This document shows positions 14,293 to 21,945 of a stretch of 45,758 nucleotides of DNA, one piece after another (the first letter of the stretch is position 1; every line of letters starts with the position of its first letter). Source of the stretch: Myxococcales bacterium. Its GTDB lineage: Bacteria; Myxococcota_A; Bradymonadia; UBA7976; UBA1532. The stretch spans positions 1 through 45,758 of the forward strand of contig JACKDN010000046.1 in NCBI GenBank assembly GCA_020633465.1, written 5' to 3'. A model generated the notes under the pieces. It saw only the letters and a list, made by a program, of their open reading frames with translations, did no database searches and was not told the origin of the DNA. The position numbers and the translations under genes were made by a program.

Positions 14293-15970
14293 TTGAGCGA
14301 CGCCGGGGATCTGCTGTTGAGGGCCGTGGCGCGCCGCCTGGCCGACGGGCGCCGCGTGATGCTGGTGGGCGACGCCTTCGAGACGCTGCAGCTGCTGGCC
14401 GAGGCCGACGTCAAGGAGCTGGTGGTCTTCAGCGCCGCGGCCGACGCCGACGCGCCCACCGGCGAGACCGCGACGGGCGCGCCCTTCCGCATGCGACCGG
14501 ACTGGCGCGAGCGGCCCAACTCGAAGGATCTGGTGGTCGATCCCGCCGGCGTCGCGCCCCCCGACGAGGTCGCGCGCGTGCTCAAGAAGCACGGCCTCTA
14601 CCTGAGCCGCGGCGGCGCGGCCCACCGCGCCCTGCCCCACCGCCTGGTGGTGAACGCGCGGGTGGCCGAGGCCGCCGTGCTCGGCGCGGGCGACGCGGCG
14701 CCCCTGTGGATGGGCGAGGCCGACGCCGAGGGCCCCACGGTGCACCTCGCTGGTCAGGTCGAGTTCGAGGCGCCCGGGGTGGTGGCCCTGTTCGCCCCGA
14801 GCACGCTGGGCACGCGCTCGGCGGCCCTCGACGGCGCGCTCGAGGACGCCCGGACGGCCCTCGCCGAGCAGACCGAGGCCCTCGAGATCGCGCGGGCGCG
14901 GGCCACCGCGGCCGAGGCCGAGCGCGACGCCCTCCGCGCGTCGCTGCGGGCCGCCGAGGCCGCCGCGACGGACGCGGAGGCCGGCCGAGCGACGGACGCG
15001 AAGGCGCTGGCGGCAGCGCAGGCCGAGCTGGCCGAGCTGACCGCCGACTACGAGGCCGTCCGCGCGGAGCTGGCCGAGCGGCGCGTGGACGATCGGCGCT
15101 ACGGCGCGCTCACCGAGCGCTTCGAGGCGGCGCGCGCCGAGATGACCGCCGAGGTGGAGCGCCTGCGGGGCCAGCTGCAGGCCAGCGGCGCCCACGTCGA
15201 GGACATGGCCGAGCTGTTGGCCGAGCGCGACGCCGCGCGCGCGGCGCGGGACGCGGCGATCGCCCGGCTCGAGGGGCTGGTCGGGCGCCTGGCCGAGGGC
15301 TTCGACGCGCCGTCGCCGCCCGCCGCGGCCGGCGCGGACGCGCTGGAGGCCTGGCTGCAGGCCGCGACGACGGCGGCCGACGCGGCCCTGGCCCGGCGCG
15401 ATCTGCGCGCGGCCGAGCTGACGCGGCAGGCCGACGAGCTGGGCGCGACGCGGGCGCGGGCCCGAGAGCTGGCCGCGGCGCTCGAGGTGCTGAAGAGCGA
15501 GGCCGTGGCCGCGCCGCCGCCCCCCGCCCGCCGCCGGCGACGCCCGACGTCGACGCGCGCGTCGCCCGGCTCGAGGCGGCGCTGGAGGCCGAGCGCGCGC
15601 GCTGCGGGCCGAGGAGCGCGCCGACGCGGCCCGCGTGCGCGCCGCCGCCGAGACCGCGCTGCGCCAGCACGGCGAGCTGACCGCCACGCTGCGCGCCGCC
15701 CGCCGCGAGGCCGCCGTGGCCCGGCTGGCCCGCGCGGCCGCCGAGGACGAGATGGCGCGCGCCGCCGCCGAGGCCAGCCTGCGCGACGCGCGGGTGCAGG
15801 ATCTCGAGCTGATGCTGCGCGATCAGCACCGCATGCAGGCCCTGCTGGCCGAGGCCCTCGAGGCCGCCGAGGCCGCGCGCGAGCAGGCCGACCACCAGCG
15901 GCGCCTCGCCGACGAGAACCTGCGTCTGCTGCGCGCCGAGCACGAACGCGGCCCGCGCGCCGCGCGCTGA
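14293..15970 (+). CDS. Cytoplasmic coiled-coil protein with N-terminal Rossmann-like region (apparent frameshifts near the 3' end)
   Basis: The start is TTG at 14293, 5 nt after GAGGAGG and 22 nt after the predicted transcription start. The N-terminal 180 residues (RRVMLVGDAFETLQLLAEADV and following) look like a degenerate Rossmann or methyltransferase-like domain. The rest is an almost continuous Ala/Glu/Arg coiled coil. The coiled-coil pattern changes frame twice: near 15525-15540 (in a C-rich run) to a frame reading TPDVDARVARLEAALEAERA, and near 15595-15605 (in a GC repeat) to RAEERADAARVRAAAETALRQHG, which stops at 15970. Each change fits one missing base. The starting frame stays open to 16017 but becomes an Arg/Pro-rich shadow there. 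Function unknown. Confidence 0.6.
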
Positions 15971-16013
15971 GCCCCCCGGTGCAGGCCGCCCGGCGCCCCG
16001 CGGGGCCCCCCCG

Positions 16014-17096
16014 ATGATCTGCCGACGCTGTGACGCCGAGGCGGGTGACGCCGACGCGTGCCCCGCTTGCGGGCTCGATCTGAGCGCGATGCAGGCCGAG
16101 CGCCGGCGGCGGATGGATCTGGCCACGGGGCTTCCCGCCGCGCGCCGGGCCCGGCGGCCGCGCCGCGCCGGCGCCGATCCCGCGGCCGGGCGCCGGTGGG
16201 GCACGGTGAGCGTCGCCCTCGCGCTGCTCGCCTTCGCCGCCGTCGCGGTCGCCGCGGTGATCCTCGTGCGCAACGCCTGGCTCGTCGCCGAGCTGCGGGC
16301 CTCGGCCCACACGGTGGTGGACATCCGACGCTACCGCCACGTCGACGCGGACGCCGTCCGCACGCGCGTGGCCCGCTGGGCCGCCGCCGGGGACGCGCGC
16401 ACCGAGCCCGCGTGGATCGGCGCGCGGGTCACCGTGCGCGGCGGCGGCACGAAGCGCCCCGATCCGGGGCTGGCCGCGATGGGTCTGGCGACGGCGGGCG
16501 TGGCCCCGTCGCTGGGGGCCACGATGGCGTACCGGGCGGTGGTCGAGGTGTCGACGTTCGGCTGGACCCGGCGGGCGGTCATCGAGGCCGACGCCCACTT
16601 CGAGGCCGCGGCCAACGCGGTCACCGCGGGCGAGGCGGGCCCGGACTTCGAGGCGCTGACGCCGGCCCAGCTCGCGGCGCGGCCGGCGCCGGCGCCCGAT
16701 CCCACCCGCGCGCCCGACGTTCGCAGTCTGATCGAGGCCGCGACCGCGCACCGCACGCTGACCCGGGCCAACACCGCGGCGCACCGCCAGCGCGTGGCCA
16801 CGGCGGCGCACGCGCTGCGCAACTGGGACGCCGAGCGCCTGGCCGCGGCCGTCGTGCGCTTCGGGCCCGAGGTGCCCACGGTGCTGGCGACCTTCGCGGG
16901 CCTCCTCGAGGCGCAGGTGCGCGCCGCCGAGCCCGGCGCCGACCGCGCGACGCGCGACCTGTACGCCGCCGCCCTTCGTCGCCTCGGCCCGCGCATCGAG
17001 GCGCTGCTCGAAGGGGGCGGCGTCATCGCGCCGCTCGGCGACCCGCCGCCGCCGGTTGACCCGCCGGGCGCCGGTCCCGACAATCAGCCGCGATGA
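16014..17096 (+). CDS. Zinc-ribbon, single-pass membrane protein of unknown function
   Basis: 360 aa. A short zinc ribbon (two CxxC pairs, Cys 3/6 and 16/19) opens the protein. A basic linker and one transmembrane helix (about 65-87, ALALLAFAAVAVAAVILV) follow, then a mostly helical extracytoplasmic region with a proline-rich end. The layout is zinc ribbon inside and a long domain outside, as in many myxobacterial proteins that I cannot assign further. The start is ATG at 16014, in a C-rich stretch without a clear ribosome site. The stop overlaps the next ATG (ATGA), but that regulator also has its own promoter inside this gene's 3' end. Confidence 0.65.
   Translation: MICRRCDAEAGDADACPACGLDLSAMQAERRRRMDLATGLPAARRARRPRRAGADPAAGRRWGTVSVALALLAFAAVAVAAVILVRNAWLVAELRASAHTVVDIRRYRHVDADAVRTRVARWAAAGDARTEPAWIGARVTVRGGGTKRPDPGLAAMGLATAGVAPSLGATMAYRAVVEVSTFGWTRRAVIEADAHFEAAANAVTAGEAGPDFEALTPAQLAARPAPAPDPTRAPDVRSLIEAATAHRTLTRANTAAHRQRVATAAHALRNWDAERLAAAVVRFGPEVPTVLATFAGLLEAQVRAAEPGADRATRDLYAAALRRLGPRIEALLEGGGVIAPLGDPPPPVDPPGAGPDNQPR
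17056..17084 (+). promoter_or_regulatory. Promoter of the Rrf2-JAMM-LarE operon inside the preceding gene, leaderless
   Basis: TTGACC (17056-17061), a 17-nt spacer and GACAAT (17079-17084). Only 8 nt separate the -10 from the ATG at 17093, so the predicted transcription start is at the start codon. The -35 lies in the final codons of the zinc-ribbon gene. Confidence 0.5.
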
Positions 17097-17560
17097 AGCT
17101 GTCCACCCGCTGCCGCTACGCCACCCTCGCCCTGTTCGACATCGCCTTCCACAGCGACGACGAGCCGACGCAGGTGCGCCAGATCGCCGAGCGCCAGGAC
17201 ATCCCGGCGCGCTTCCTGGAGCAGATCTTCCAGGATCTGAAGCGCGCCGATCTGGTGGACGGCAAGCGCGGCCGGCACGGGGGCTACGTGCTGCGGCGCC
17301 CGCCCGATCAGATCACCCTGCGCGACATCGTGCGGGCCACCGACGGGCCGGTCGAGGTGAGCTTCTGCCTCAACGACGACGGCGAGCCGATGCACCGCGC
17401 GTGCCCCCGCAACAGCCGCTGCATCCCCGCGGTGGTGTGGGGCGAGATCGCGTCGCGCGTCGCCGAGGTCTTCGAGGACTACACGCTGGCCGATCTGGTC
17501 AAGCGCGCCGAGGAGGCCGGCCTGAGCCGCGGCGAGCCCGGCTACATGTACTTCATCTGA
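17093..17560 (+). CDS. Rrf2-family transcription regulator, IscR/CymR-like
   Basis: 155 aa. An N-terminal winged helix (about 1-65, MKLSTRCRYATLALFDIA to KRGRHGGYVL) with RFLEQIFQDLKRADLV as recognition region is typical of Rrf2 proteins. Three cysteines follow at 92, 104 and 110, the position where IscR binds its [2Fe-2S] cluster (92, 98, 104), although the first spacing is longer here. It may sense Fe-S, redox or nitrosative state, or cysteine supply as CymR does. It overlaps the JAMM gene, which is followed by larE. It has its own promoter and probably controls the trio, as Rrf2 genes often regulate their own operons. Confidence 0.85.
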   Translation: MKLSTRCRYATLALFDIAFHSDDEPTQVRQIAERQDIPARFLEQIFQDLKRADLVDGKRGRHGGYVLRRPPDQITLRDIVRATDGPVEVSFCLNDDGEPMHRACPRNSRCIPAVVWGEIASRVAEVFEDYTLADLVKRAEEAGLSRGEPGYMYFI

Positions 17561-17994
17561 CGCACGAGGGGGCCGAGTGGCCGGCGGCGCTCGGCCGCGC
17601 GCTGGCCGAGCACGCCGAGCAGTGCGCGCCCGCCGAGGCCTGCGGCCTGGTCGTGCGCGCGGGTGACGGGACGCTGGCCGCGCGCCCCGGCCGGAACCTG
17701 GTTGCATCGCGCGGCGCGTTCGTGCTGGATCCGGCCGCGCTGCTGGCCGCGCGGCGCGCCGGCGAGGCGCTGGTGGCGCTGTACCACAGCCACTGCGACG
17801 CCCCGGCGGCGCCGAGCATCCGGGATCACGCCGCCTGGGTGGACGCCCGGGGCCAGCCGCTCTGGCCCGGCGTCGAGATGGTGATCGTGCCCGTCGACGG
17901 CGGGCGCGCCGGGCCGCCGCGCCGCTTCGGCTGGTGTCCGCGGATCCGACAGCTGGTGCCGATCGGAGGAGCATGCACACCCCCGCTGACCTGA
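17557..17994 (+). CDS. JAMM/MPN+ metallopeptidase, possible sulfur-carrier or ubiquitin-like peptidase
   Basis: About 145 aa, a compact prokaryotic JAB1/MPN+ domain. All motif residues are present: Glu 27 (EACGLVV), His 77 and His 79 in HSH, then seven residues, Ser 87, two residues, Asp 90. Related bacterial enzymes (Mec of mycobacteria) release cysteine from the sulfur carrier CysO; others process ubiquitin-like proteins. No ATG, GTG or TTG lies in frame between the end of the Rrf2 gene and the motif. The best start is CTG at 17557, overlapping the Rrf2 stop as CTGA, a non-canonical version of the ATGA/GTGA coupling seen elsewhere here. Its 3' end overlaps larE by 22 nt. The domain call is firm; the start is uncertain. 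Confidence 0.75.
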   Translation: MTHEGAEWPAALGRALAEHAEQCAPAEACGLVVRAGDGTLAARPGRNLVASRGAFVLDPAALLAARRAGEALVALYHSHCDAPAAPSIRDHAAWVDARGQPLWPGVEMVIVPVDGGRAGPPRRFGWCPRIRQLVPIGGACTPPLT

Positions 17995-18806
17995 ACGGGC
18001 GCCTCGAGACGCTGCGCGCGCTGCTGCGCGACATGGGCAGCGTCGTGATCGCCTTCTCGGGCGGCGTCGACAGCGCCTTCCTGCTGAAGATCGCCGTCGA
18101 CACGCTGGGCGACCGCGCCGTCGCCCTGACCGCGCTGTCCGACAGCTACCCCGCCTGGGAGCTGGACGAGGCCCGCGCCCTCGCCCGCTCGATCGGCGCG
18201 CGGATGATCGAGATCGAGACCCGCGAGATGGACCGGCCCGGCTACCGCGCGAACGCCGGCGACCGCTGCTACCACTGCAAGGCCGAGCTGTTCGACGTCG
18301 CGGCCCTGTTCGGCGCCAGCGCCGGGCTGGGCCAGCTGTGCTACGGCGCCATCCCGGACGATCTCGGCGACCACCGGCCCGGCATGGCGGCCGCGACCGA
18401 GCGCGCGGTGCGGGCGCCGCTGATCGAGGCCGGCCTGACCAAGGCCGACATCCGCGCGCTGTCGCGGCGCTTCGACCTGCCCACCTGGGACAAGCCGGCC
18501 TCGGCGTGCCTGAGCAGCCGCTTCCCCTACGGCACCGAGATCACGCCCGCGCGCCTGCGCCAGGTGGGCGACTGCGAAGCGGGGCTGCGGCGGTTGGGGC
18601 TTCGCCAGGTGCGGGCGCGCTTCCACGGCGATCTGGTGCGGGTCGAGGTGGCGCCCGACGAGCTGGCGGACGTCTTCGCGAGCCCGACGCTGCGCTCGGG
18701 GGTCATCGAGGCGGGCAAGGCCGCGGGCTTCCGCTTCGTCTCGATCGATCTCGAGGGCTATCGCAGCGGCAGCGCCAACGAGGCGCTGGTGACGCTGACC
18801 GGCTGA
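17973..18806 (+). CDS. larE: LarE-family ATP-dependent sacrificial sulfur transferase
   Basis: 277 aa. The PP-loop SGGVDS (29-34) activates a substrate carboxylate as AMP ester. The conserved block KPASACLSSRFPYGTEIT carries Cys 179, aligned with the sacrificial Cys 176 of Lactobacillus LarE. A CxxC pair (99/102) lies in DRCYHCKAEL, and further Cys at 123 leaves room for the cluster-dependent LarE type. In the lactate racemase pathway LarE makes the dithiodicarboxylate precursor of the nickel-pincer cofactor, but no larA, larB or larC is in this window. The start is ATG at 17973 after GGAGGA, with short spacing. It is last in an overlapping run with a JAMM peptidase and an Rrf2 regulator, pointing to sulfur handling. 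Confidence 0.85.
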   Translation: MHTPADLNGRLETLRALLRDMGSVVIAFSGGVDSAFLLKIAVDTLGDRAVALTALSDSYPAWELDEARALARSIGARMIEIETREMDRPGYRANAGDRCYHCKAELFDVAALFGASAGLGQLCYGAIPDDLGDHRPGMAAATERAVRAPLIEAGLTKADIRALSRRFDLPTWDKPASACLSSRFPYGTEITPARLRQVGDCEAGLRRLGLRQVRARFHGDLVRVEVAPDELADVFASPTLRSGVIEAGKAAGFRFVSIDLEGYRSGSANEALVTLTG

Positions 18807-18809
18807 TCG

Positions 18810-19601
18810 TCAGGCGGTCGGGCGCAGCGAGACGTGCTCGTCCGGATCGTCGTCCTCGCGCAGCTCGGTGGTCAGCACGACCGCGCCCCGCATCACCGCG
18901 GTCAGGTTGCCGGTGCTGAAGCGGGCGCTCGACAGATCGGCCTCGGAGAAGCGGGTCGCGTTCAGGCGCGCGCCCCGCAGATCGGCCCCGCGCATCGACG
19001 CGCCGCGCAGATCGGCGCCCGACAGATCGGCCCCCTGCAGCCGGGCGTCGGTCAGGCGCGTCCGGCGGACGTCACACTCGATCAAGCTGACCCCCACCAG
19101 GCAGGCCTCGGTCAGATCGGCCAGCGTCAGGTCGGCGCCGGTGAGGCGGGCATAGCCGAGGTTCGCGCCGCGCAGCGAGACGCCCCGCAGATCGGCGCCG
19201 TCGAGCTCGGCCATGCGCAGATCGGCGCCGTCGAAGCGGGCGCCCCAGAGGATGGCGTCGCGCAGGGCCGCCTCGCGCAGGCTGGCGCGCGCGGCGTCGG
19301 CGTTGCGCAGATCGGCCGCGTCGAAGTCGGCCATGAAGCCGTCGACGGCCTCGAGGCGGGCGCCCACGAGGCGGGCGCCGCCCAGGCGCGCCACGCGCAG
19401 CCGGGCGCCGCGCAGATCGGCGTTGCACAGGTCGGCGCCGGTGAGATCGGAGCCGCGCAGGTCGACGCCCGCGAGGCGCGCGCCGCGCAGGTTCAGCCCC
19501 GCGAGATCCATGCAGGAGAGGTCGAGCCCGGCGAGGTCCGCGTCCACCAGACGCCCCCCGGCGCGGTGGATGCGCTCGACGTCGGTTCGTGATCGCTTCA
19601 T
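18810..19601 (-). CDS. Pentapeptide-repeat protein
   Basis: 263 aa. After a short N-terminus (MKRSRTDVERIHRAGGRL) nearly the whole chain is A(D/N)LxX pentapeptide repeats, for example ADLAGLDLSCMDLAGLNLRG and ADLRGASMRGADLRGARLNA. It should fold into a right-handed quadrilateral beta-helix. Some such proteins mimic DNA and protect gyrase (Qnr, MfpA), but most have no known role, and nothing here allows a choice. There is no signal peptide, so it is probably cytoplasmic. AGGAGG lies 7 nt before the ATG at 19601. It lies tail-to-tail with larE, 3 nt between the stops. Longer open frame upstream lacks a start with a ribosome site. Confidence 0.85.
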   Translation of the reverse strand: MKRSRTDVERIHRAGGRLVDADLAGLDLSCMDLAGLNLRGARLAGVDLRGSDLTGADLCNADLRGARLRVARLGGARLVGARLEAVDGFMADFDAADLRNADAARASLREAALRDAILWGARFDGADLRMAELDGADLRGVSLRGANLGYARLTGADLTLADLTEACLVGVSLIECDVRRTRLTDARLQGADLSGADLRGASMRGADLRGARLNATRFSEADLSSARFSTGNLTAVMRGAVVLTTELREDDDPDEHVSLRPTA

Positions 19602-19656
19602 CGTGCGCCCTCCTGAAGATGGACCTCGGAGGACGCGGGCGGACTGCCGAGCCGCT

Positions 19657-19674
19657 GGGGTCACGCGCAACCCC
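19657..19674. repeat. Hairpin GGGGTCACGCGCAACCCC, copy 1 of a recurring element
   Basis: A 5-bp stem GGGGT/ACCCC encloses CACGCGCA. Almost the same 18-mer (GGGGTCACGCGTCACCCC) occurs at 23213-23230, also just beyond the 3' end of a gene. This copy lies 8 nt past the stop of the FadL-type gene and upstream of the pentapeptide gene. Confidence 0.4.
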
Positions 19675-19681
19675 AGGTGGG

Positions 19682-20986
19682 TCAGTGAAAATCGTGGCGC
19701 ACGGTGAGGCCGAGGCGCCAGATGGCGCCGCCCGCGGTGCTGTCGCCCACCGGATCGTCGGCGGCGGCCTTGAGATGCGCCCGGTCGACCAGCCAGTTGA
19801 GCTGCGCGGTGAGATCGACGGTCACCGGGGCGCTGTGCACCGCCAGCGGATCGGCGAAGCTGAAGCCGCCGCCGAGCGCCAGCTGGTGGGTGTCGCTGTC
19901 GAGGTCGTTCGCGCGGCCCGTCTGGCTGGGCAGCGGGGTGGGCCGGAACCCGTAGCCGGCGCGCACGGCCCAGGCCGCGTCCGGCCGCCACTCGACGCCC
20001 ACCCGCGGGGACAGCGTGTCGACGGCGGCCAGGTCGACCGGCGCGCTGTCGGCCTCGATGGGCTCGAGGCCCAGGGCGTCCCCGTCGACGCGGATGTCGA
20101 AGTGCGCCGACGGATCCGGCGCGTCGCTCCACCGCGCCCACACCAGATCGGTGGTCACCGTCAGCGTGTCGGCCAGGTCGTAGGCGGCCGCCCAGGTGTA
20201 CTGCTGCGGCGTGTACAGCGAGGTGCCGCTGATGTCGGCCACCAGCCGGCCGACGCCCTCGATGCCGATGTCGGTCACCAGGTCGTAGCGCAGCTGCAGG
20301 GCGTCCCGGAACGAGAAGCCCAGGCGCAGCGCGCGCGACGGCCGCACCAGCAGACCCGCGATGAGGCCGCTGTCGGCGTGCACGTCCACCGACAGGTTCT
20401 TGCGGGTGAAGCGCTGGGACAGCAGATCCAGCTCCACCTTGGCCGAGCCGTCGAGCGAGCCCAGGAACTGGTAGCCCACGCCGATCGACACCGTCTCGTG
20501 CAGCTCGAAGGCGGCGCCCAGCACCAGCGCCAGCTTGTCGGGCAGCGAGCCGTACCGGTAGAAGTGCGGCGTCTCGGTCTCGGTGGCGTCGACCCGCGTG
20601 ACCTGGATGGTGGGCAGGTAGAGCCCGACGCCGACCGCGAAGCGGTTCTGGATCAGGCCGCCGAGCGGGAACAGCAGCCCCAGGTGGACGCCCACGTTGG
20701 ACTGCGGCAGCCGGTCGTCCGGGGTGTCCTCGTCGGCCGGCTGGTCGTGATCGATGCGCAGCCGCGGCAGCACCACGTCGATGCCGGTGCCCACGTGGGG
20801 CGCCTTGTGCACGGTGAGGGCGGCCGGGTTGTAGAAGACGGCGCTGTAGTCGTCGGCGAAGGCGGCCTGCGCGCCCGACATCGAGGCGGCGCGCGCCCCG
20901 AAGCCGTAGGTCTCGAAGACGCTCGCGGCGGCCGGCCCGGCCGCCAGCAGCGCCGCGGCGCCCAGCGCGGCCGCCGCCGCTCTCAC
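19682..20986 (-). CDS. FadL-family outer-membrane transport protein
   Basis: 434 aa with a Sec signal peptide (about 1-24, ending AAA). The mature N-terminus reads SVFETYGFGARAASMSGAQ and then AFADDYSAVFYNPAAL, the classic FadL/OMPP1 plug-and-first-strand signature. The remainder is a long alternating-strand barrel ending in VRHDFH. FadL proteins let long-chain fatty acids or other hydrophobic compounds cross the outer membrane. The start is GTG at 20986, overlapping the nadC stop (GTGA), so the two are cotranscribed although functionally unrelated. A hairpin (19657-19674) follows the stop. The substrate cannot be deduced. Confidence 0.9.
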   Translation of the reverse strand: MRAAAAALGAAALLAAGPAAASVFETYGFGARAASMSGAQAAFADDYSAVFYNPAALTVHKAPHVGTGIDVVLPRLRIDHDQPADEDTPDDRLPQSNVGVHLGLLFPLGGLIQNRFAVGVGLYLPTIQVTRVDATETETPHFYRYGSLPDKLALVLGAAFELHETVSIGVGYQFLGSLDGSAKVELDLLSQRFTRKNLSVDVHADSGLIAGLLVRPSRALRLGFSFRDALQLRYDLVTDIGIEGVGRLVADISGTSLYTPQQYTWAAAYDLADTLTVTTDLVWARWSDAPDPSAHFDIRVDGDALGLEPIEADSAPVDLAAVDTLSPRVGVEWRPDAAWAVRAGYGFRPTPLPSQTGRANDLDSDTHQLALGGGFSFADPLAVHSAPVTVDLTAQLNWLVDRAHLKAAADDPVGDSTAGGAIWRLGLTVRHDFH

Positions 20987-21843
20987 CCGCCCAGCCCGTC
21001 GTCGACCACCTCGACCGCCAGATCGGCCGCCCGCGCCGAGTGAGTCAGGGCGCCGACGGCGATGAGGTCGACGCCCGCCTCGGCGAAGGCGCGCACGGTC
21101 TGCAGGTCGACGCCGCCGCTCGCCTCCATCAGCGCCCGGCCCTTGGCGCGGGCCACGGCCGTGGCGGCCAGCTCGGGGGTGAAGTTGTCCAGCAGCACGA
21201 CGTCGGCGCCGGCCGCCAGCGCCGCGTCCAACCCCTCGAGATCCTCGACCTCGACCTCGATGCGCAGGCTGTGGGGCGCGACGGCGCGCGCGCGCTCGAC
21301 CGCCGCCGCGACGCCGCCGCACGCCGCCAGGTGGTTGTCCTTGATCAGGACGCCCCCGTCGAGCGCCGAGCGGTGGTTGTAGGCGCCGCCCACGCGCGTC
21401 GCGTACTTGTCGAGCAGGCGGTGCCCCGGCATCGTCTTGCGCGTGTCGACCAGGCGCGCCCCGGTGCCCGCGATGGCGTCGACGTAGCGGCGCGTCAGCG
21501 TCGCGACGCCGCTCATCCGCTGCAGCAGGTTCAGCATCGACCGCTCCAGCGCCAGCAACGTCCGCAGTGATCCCTCCAGGTGGCCGACCACCGCGCCCTT
21601 CTCGAGCGCGTCGCCGTCGCGCGCCTGCCAGGTCACCGCCGGGGCGCCCGGACCGAAGCGCCACAGCAGGCGCTCGACCACCGGCGCGCCGCACAGCACC
21701 AGCGGCTCGCGCGCCTGGATCTCGGCGCGGGCGATCGCGTCGGCCGGCACCAACGCGCCGGTGAAGTCCCCCACCCCGAGATCTTCGGCCAGGGTGAGAT
21801 CGAGCAAGGCATCCAGGTGCGGCGTGGGCGTGAAGGCGTGCAT
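20983..21843 (-). CDS. nadC: Nicotinate-nucleotide pyrophosphorylase (carboxylating), quinolinate phosphoribosyltransferase
   Basis: 286 aa, the normal length. The enzyme makes nicotinate mononucleotide from quinolinate and PRPP in de novo NAD synthesis. Signatures include AEDLGVGDFTG at the N-terminus, LLQRMSGVAT, the active-site stretch RLVDTRKTMPGHRLLDKYA, VGGAYNHR, and ALMEASGGVD near the C-terminus. The start is ATG at 21843. Another ATG at 21847 is out of frame. A -10-like GATAAC (21858-21853) lies just before it and no ribosome site is visible, so the mRNA may be leaderless. It is divergent from the zinc-peptidase gene. nadA and nadB are not in the window. Confidence 0.95.
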   Translation of the reverse strand: MHAFTPTPHLDALLDLTLAEDLGVGDFTGALVPADAIARAEIQAREPLVLCGAPVVERLLWRFGPGAPAVTWQARDGDALEKGAVVGHLEGSLRTLLALERSMLNLLQRMSGVATLTRRYVDAIAGTGARLVDTRKTMPGHRLLDKYATRVGGAYNHRSALDGGVLIKDNHLAACGGVAAAVERARAVAPHSLRIEVEVEDLEGLDAALAAGADVVLLDNFTPELAATAVARAKGRALMEASGGVDLQTVRAFAEAGVDLIAVGALTHSARAADLAVEVVDDGLGG

Positions 21844-21891
21844 GCATGGCGGGTTATCACGACCGGGGAATCGGCACCAGCCCCGGCGTGG

Positions 21892-21920
21892 TTGCAGGCC
21901 GCGAGGCCCCGCGATACGGT
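21892..21920 (+). promoter_or_regulatory. Promoter of the secreted zinc-peptidase gene
   Basis: TTGCAG (21892-21897), a 17-nt spacer and TACGGT (21915-21920). The predicted start near 21927 precedes the CGGAGG site. TACGGT also appears in extended -10 motifs at 1490 and 31241. Confidence 0.5.
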
Positions 21921-21945
21921 GCCGCGCCACCCCCCGGAGGATCCC

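Noticed and set aside
17093..18806. The trio read as a lactate-racemase (lar) operon
   Set aside because: Only larE is present; larA, larB and larC are absent from the window, and JAMM and Rrf2 are not lar genes.
18810..19601. Pentapeptide protein called a quinolone-resistance (Qnr) determinant
   Set aside because: Pentapeptide repeats alone do not identify Qnr; no specific loop features can be confirmed.
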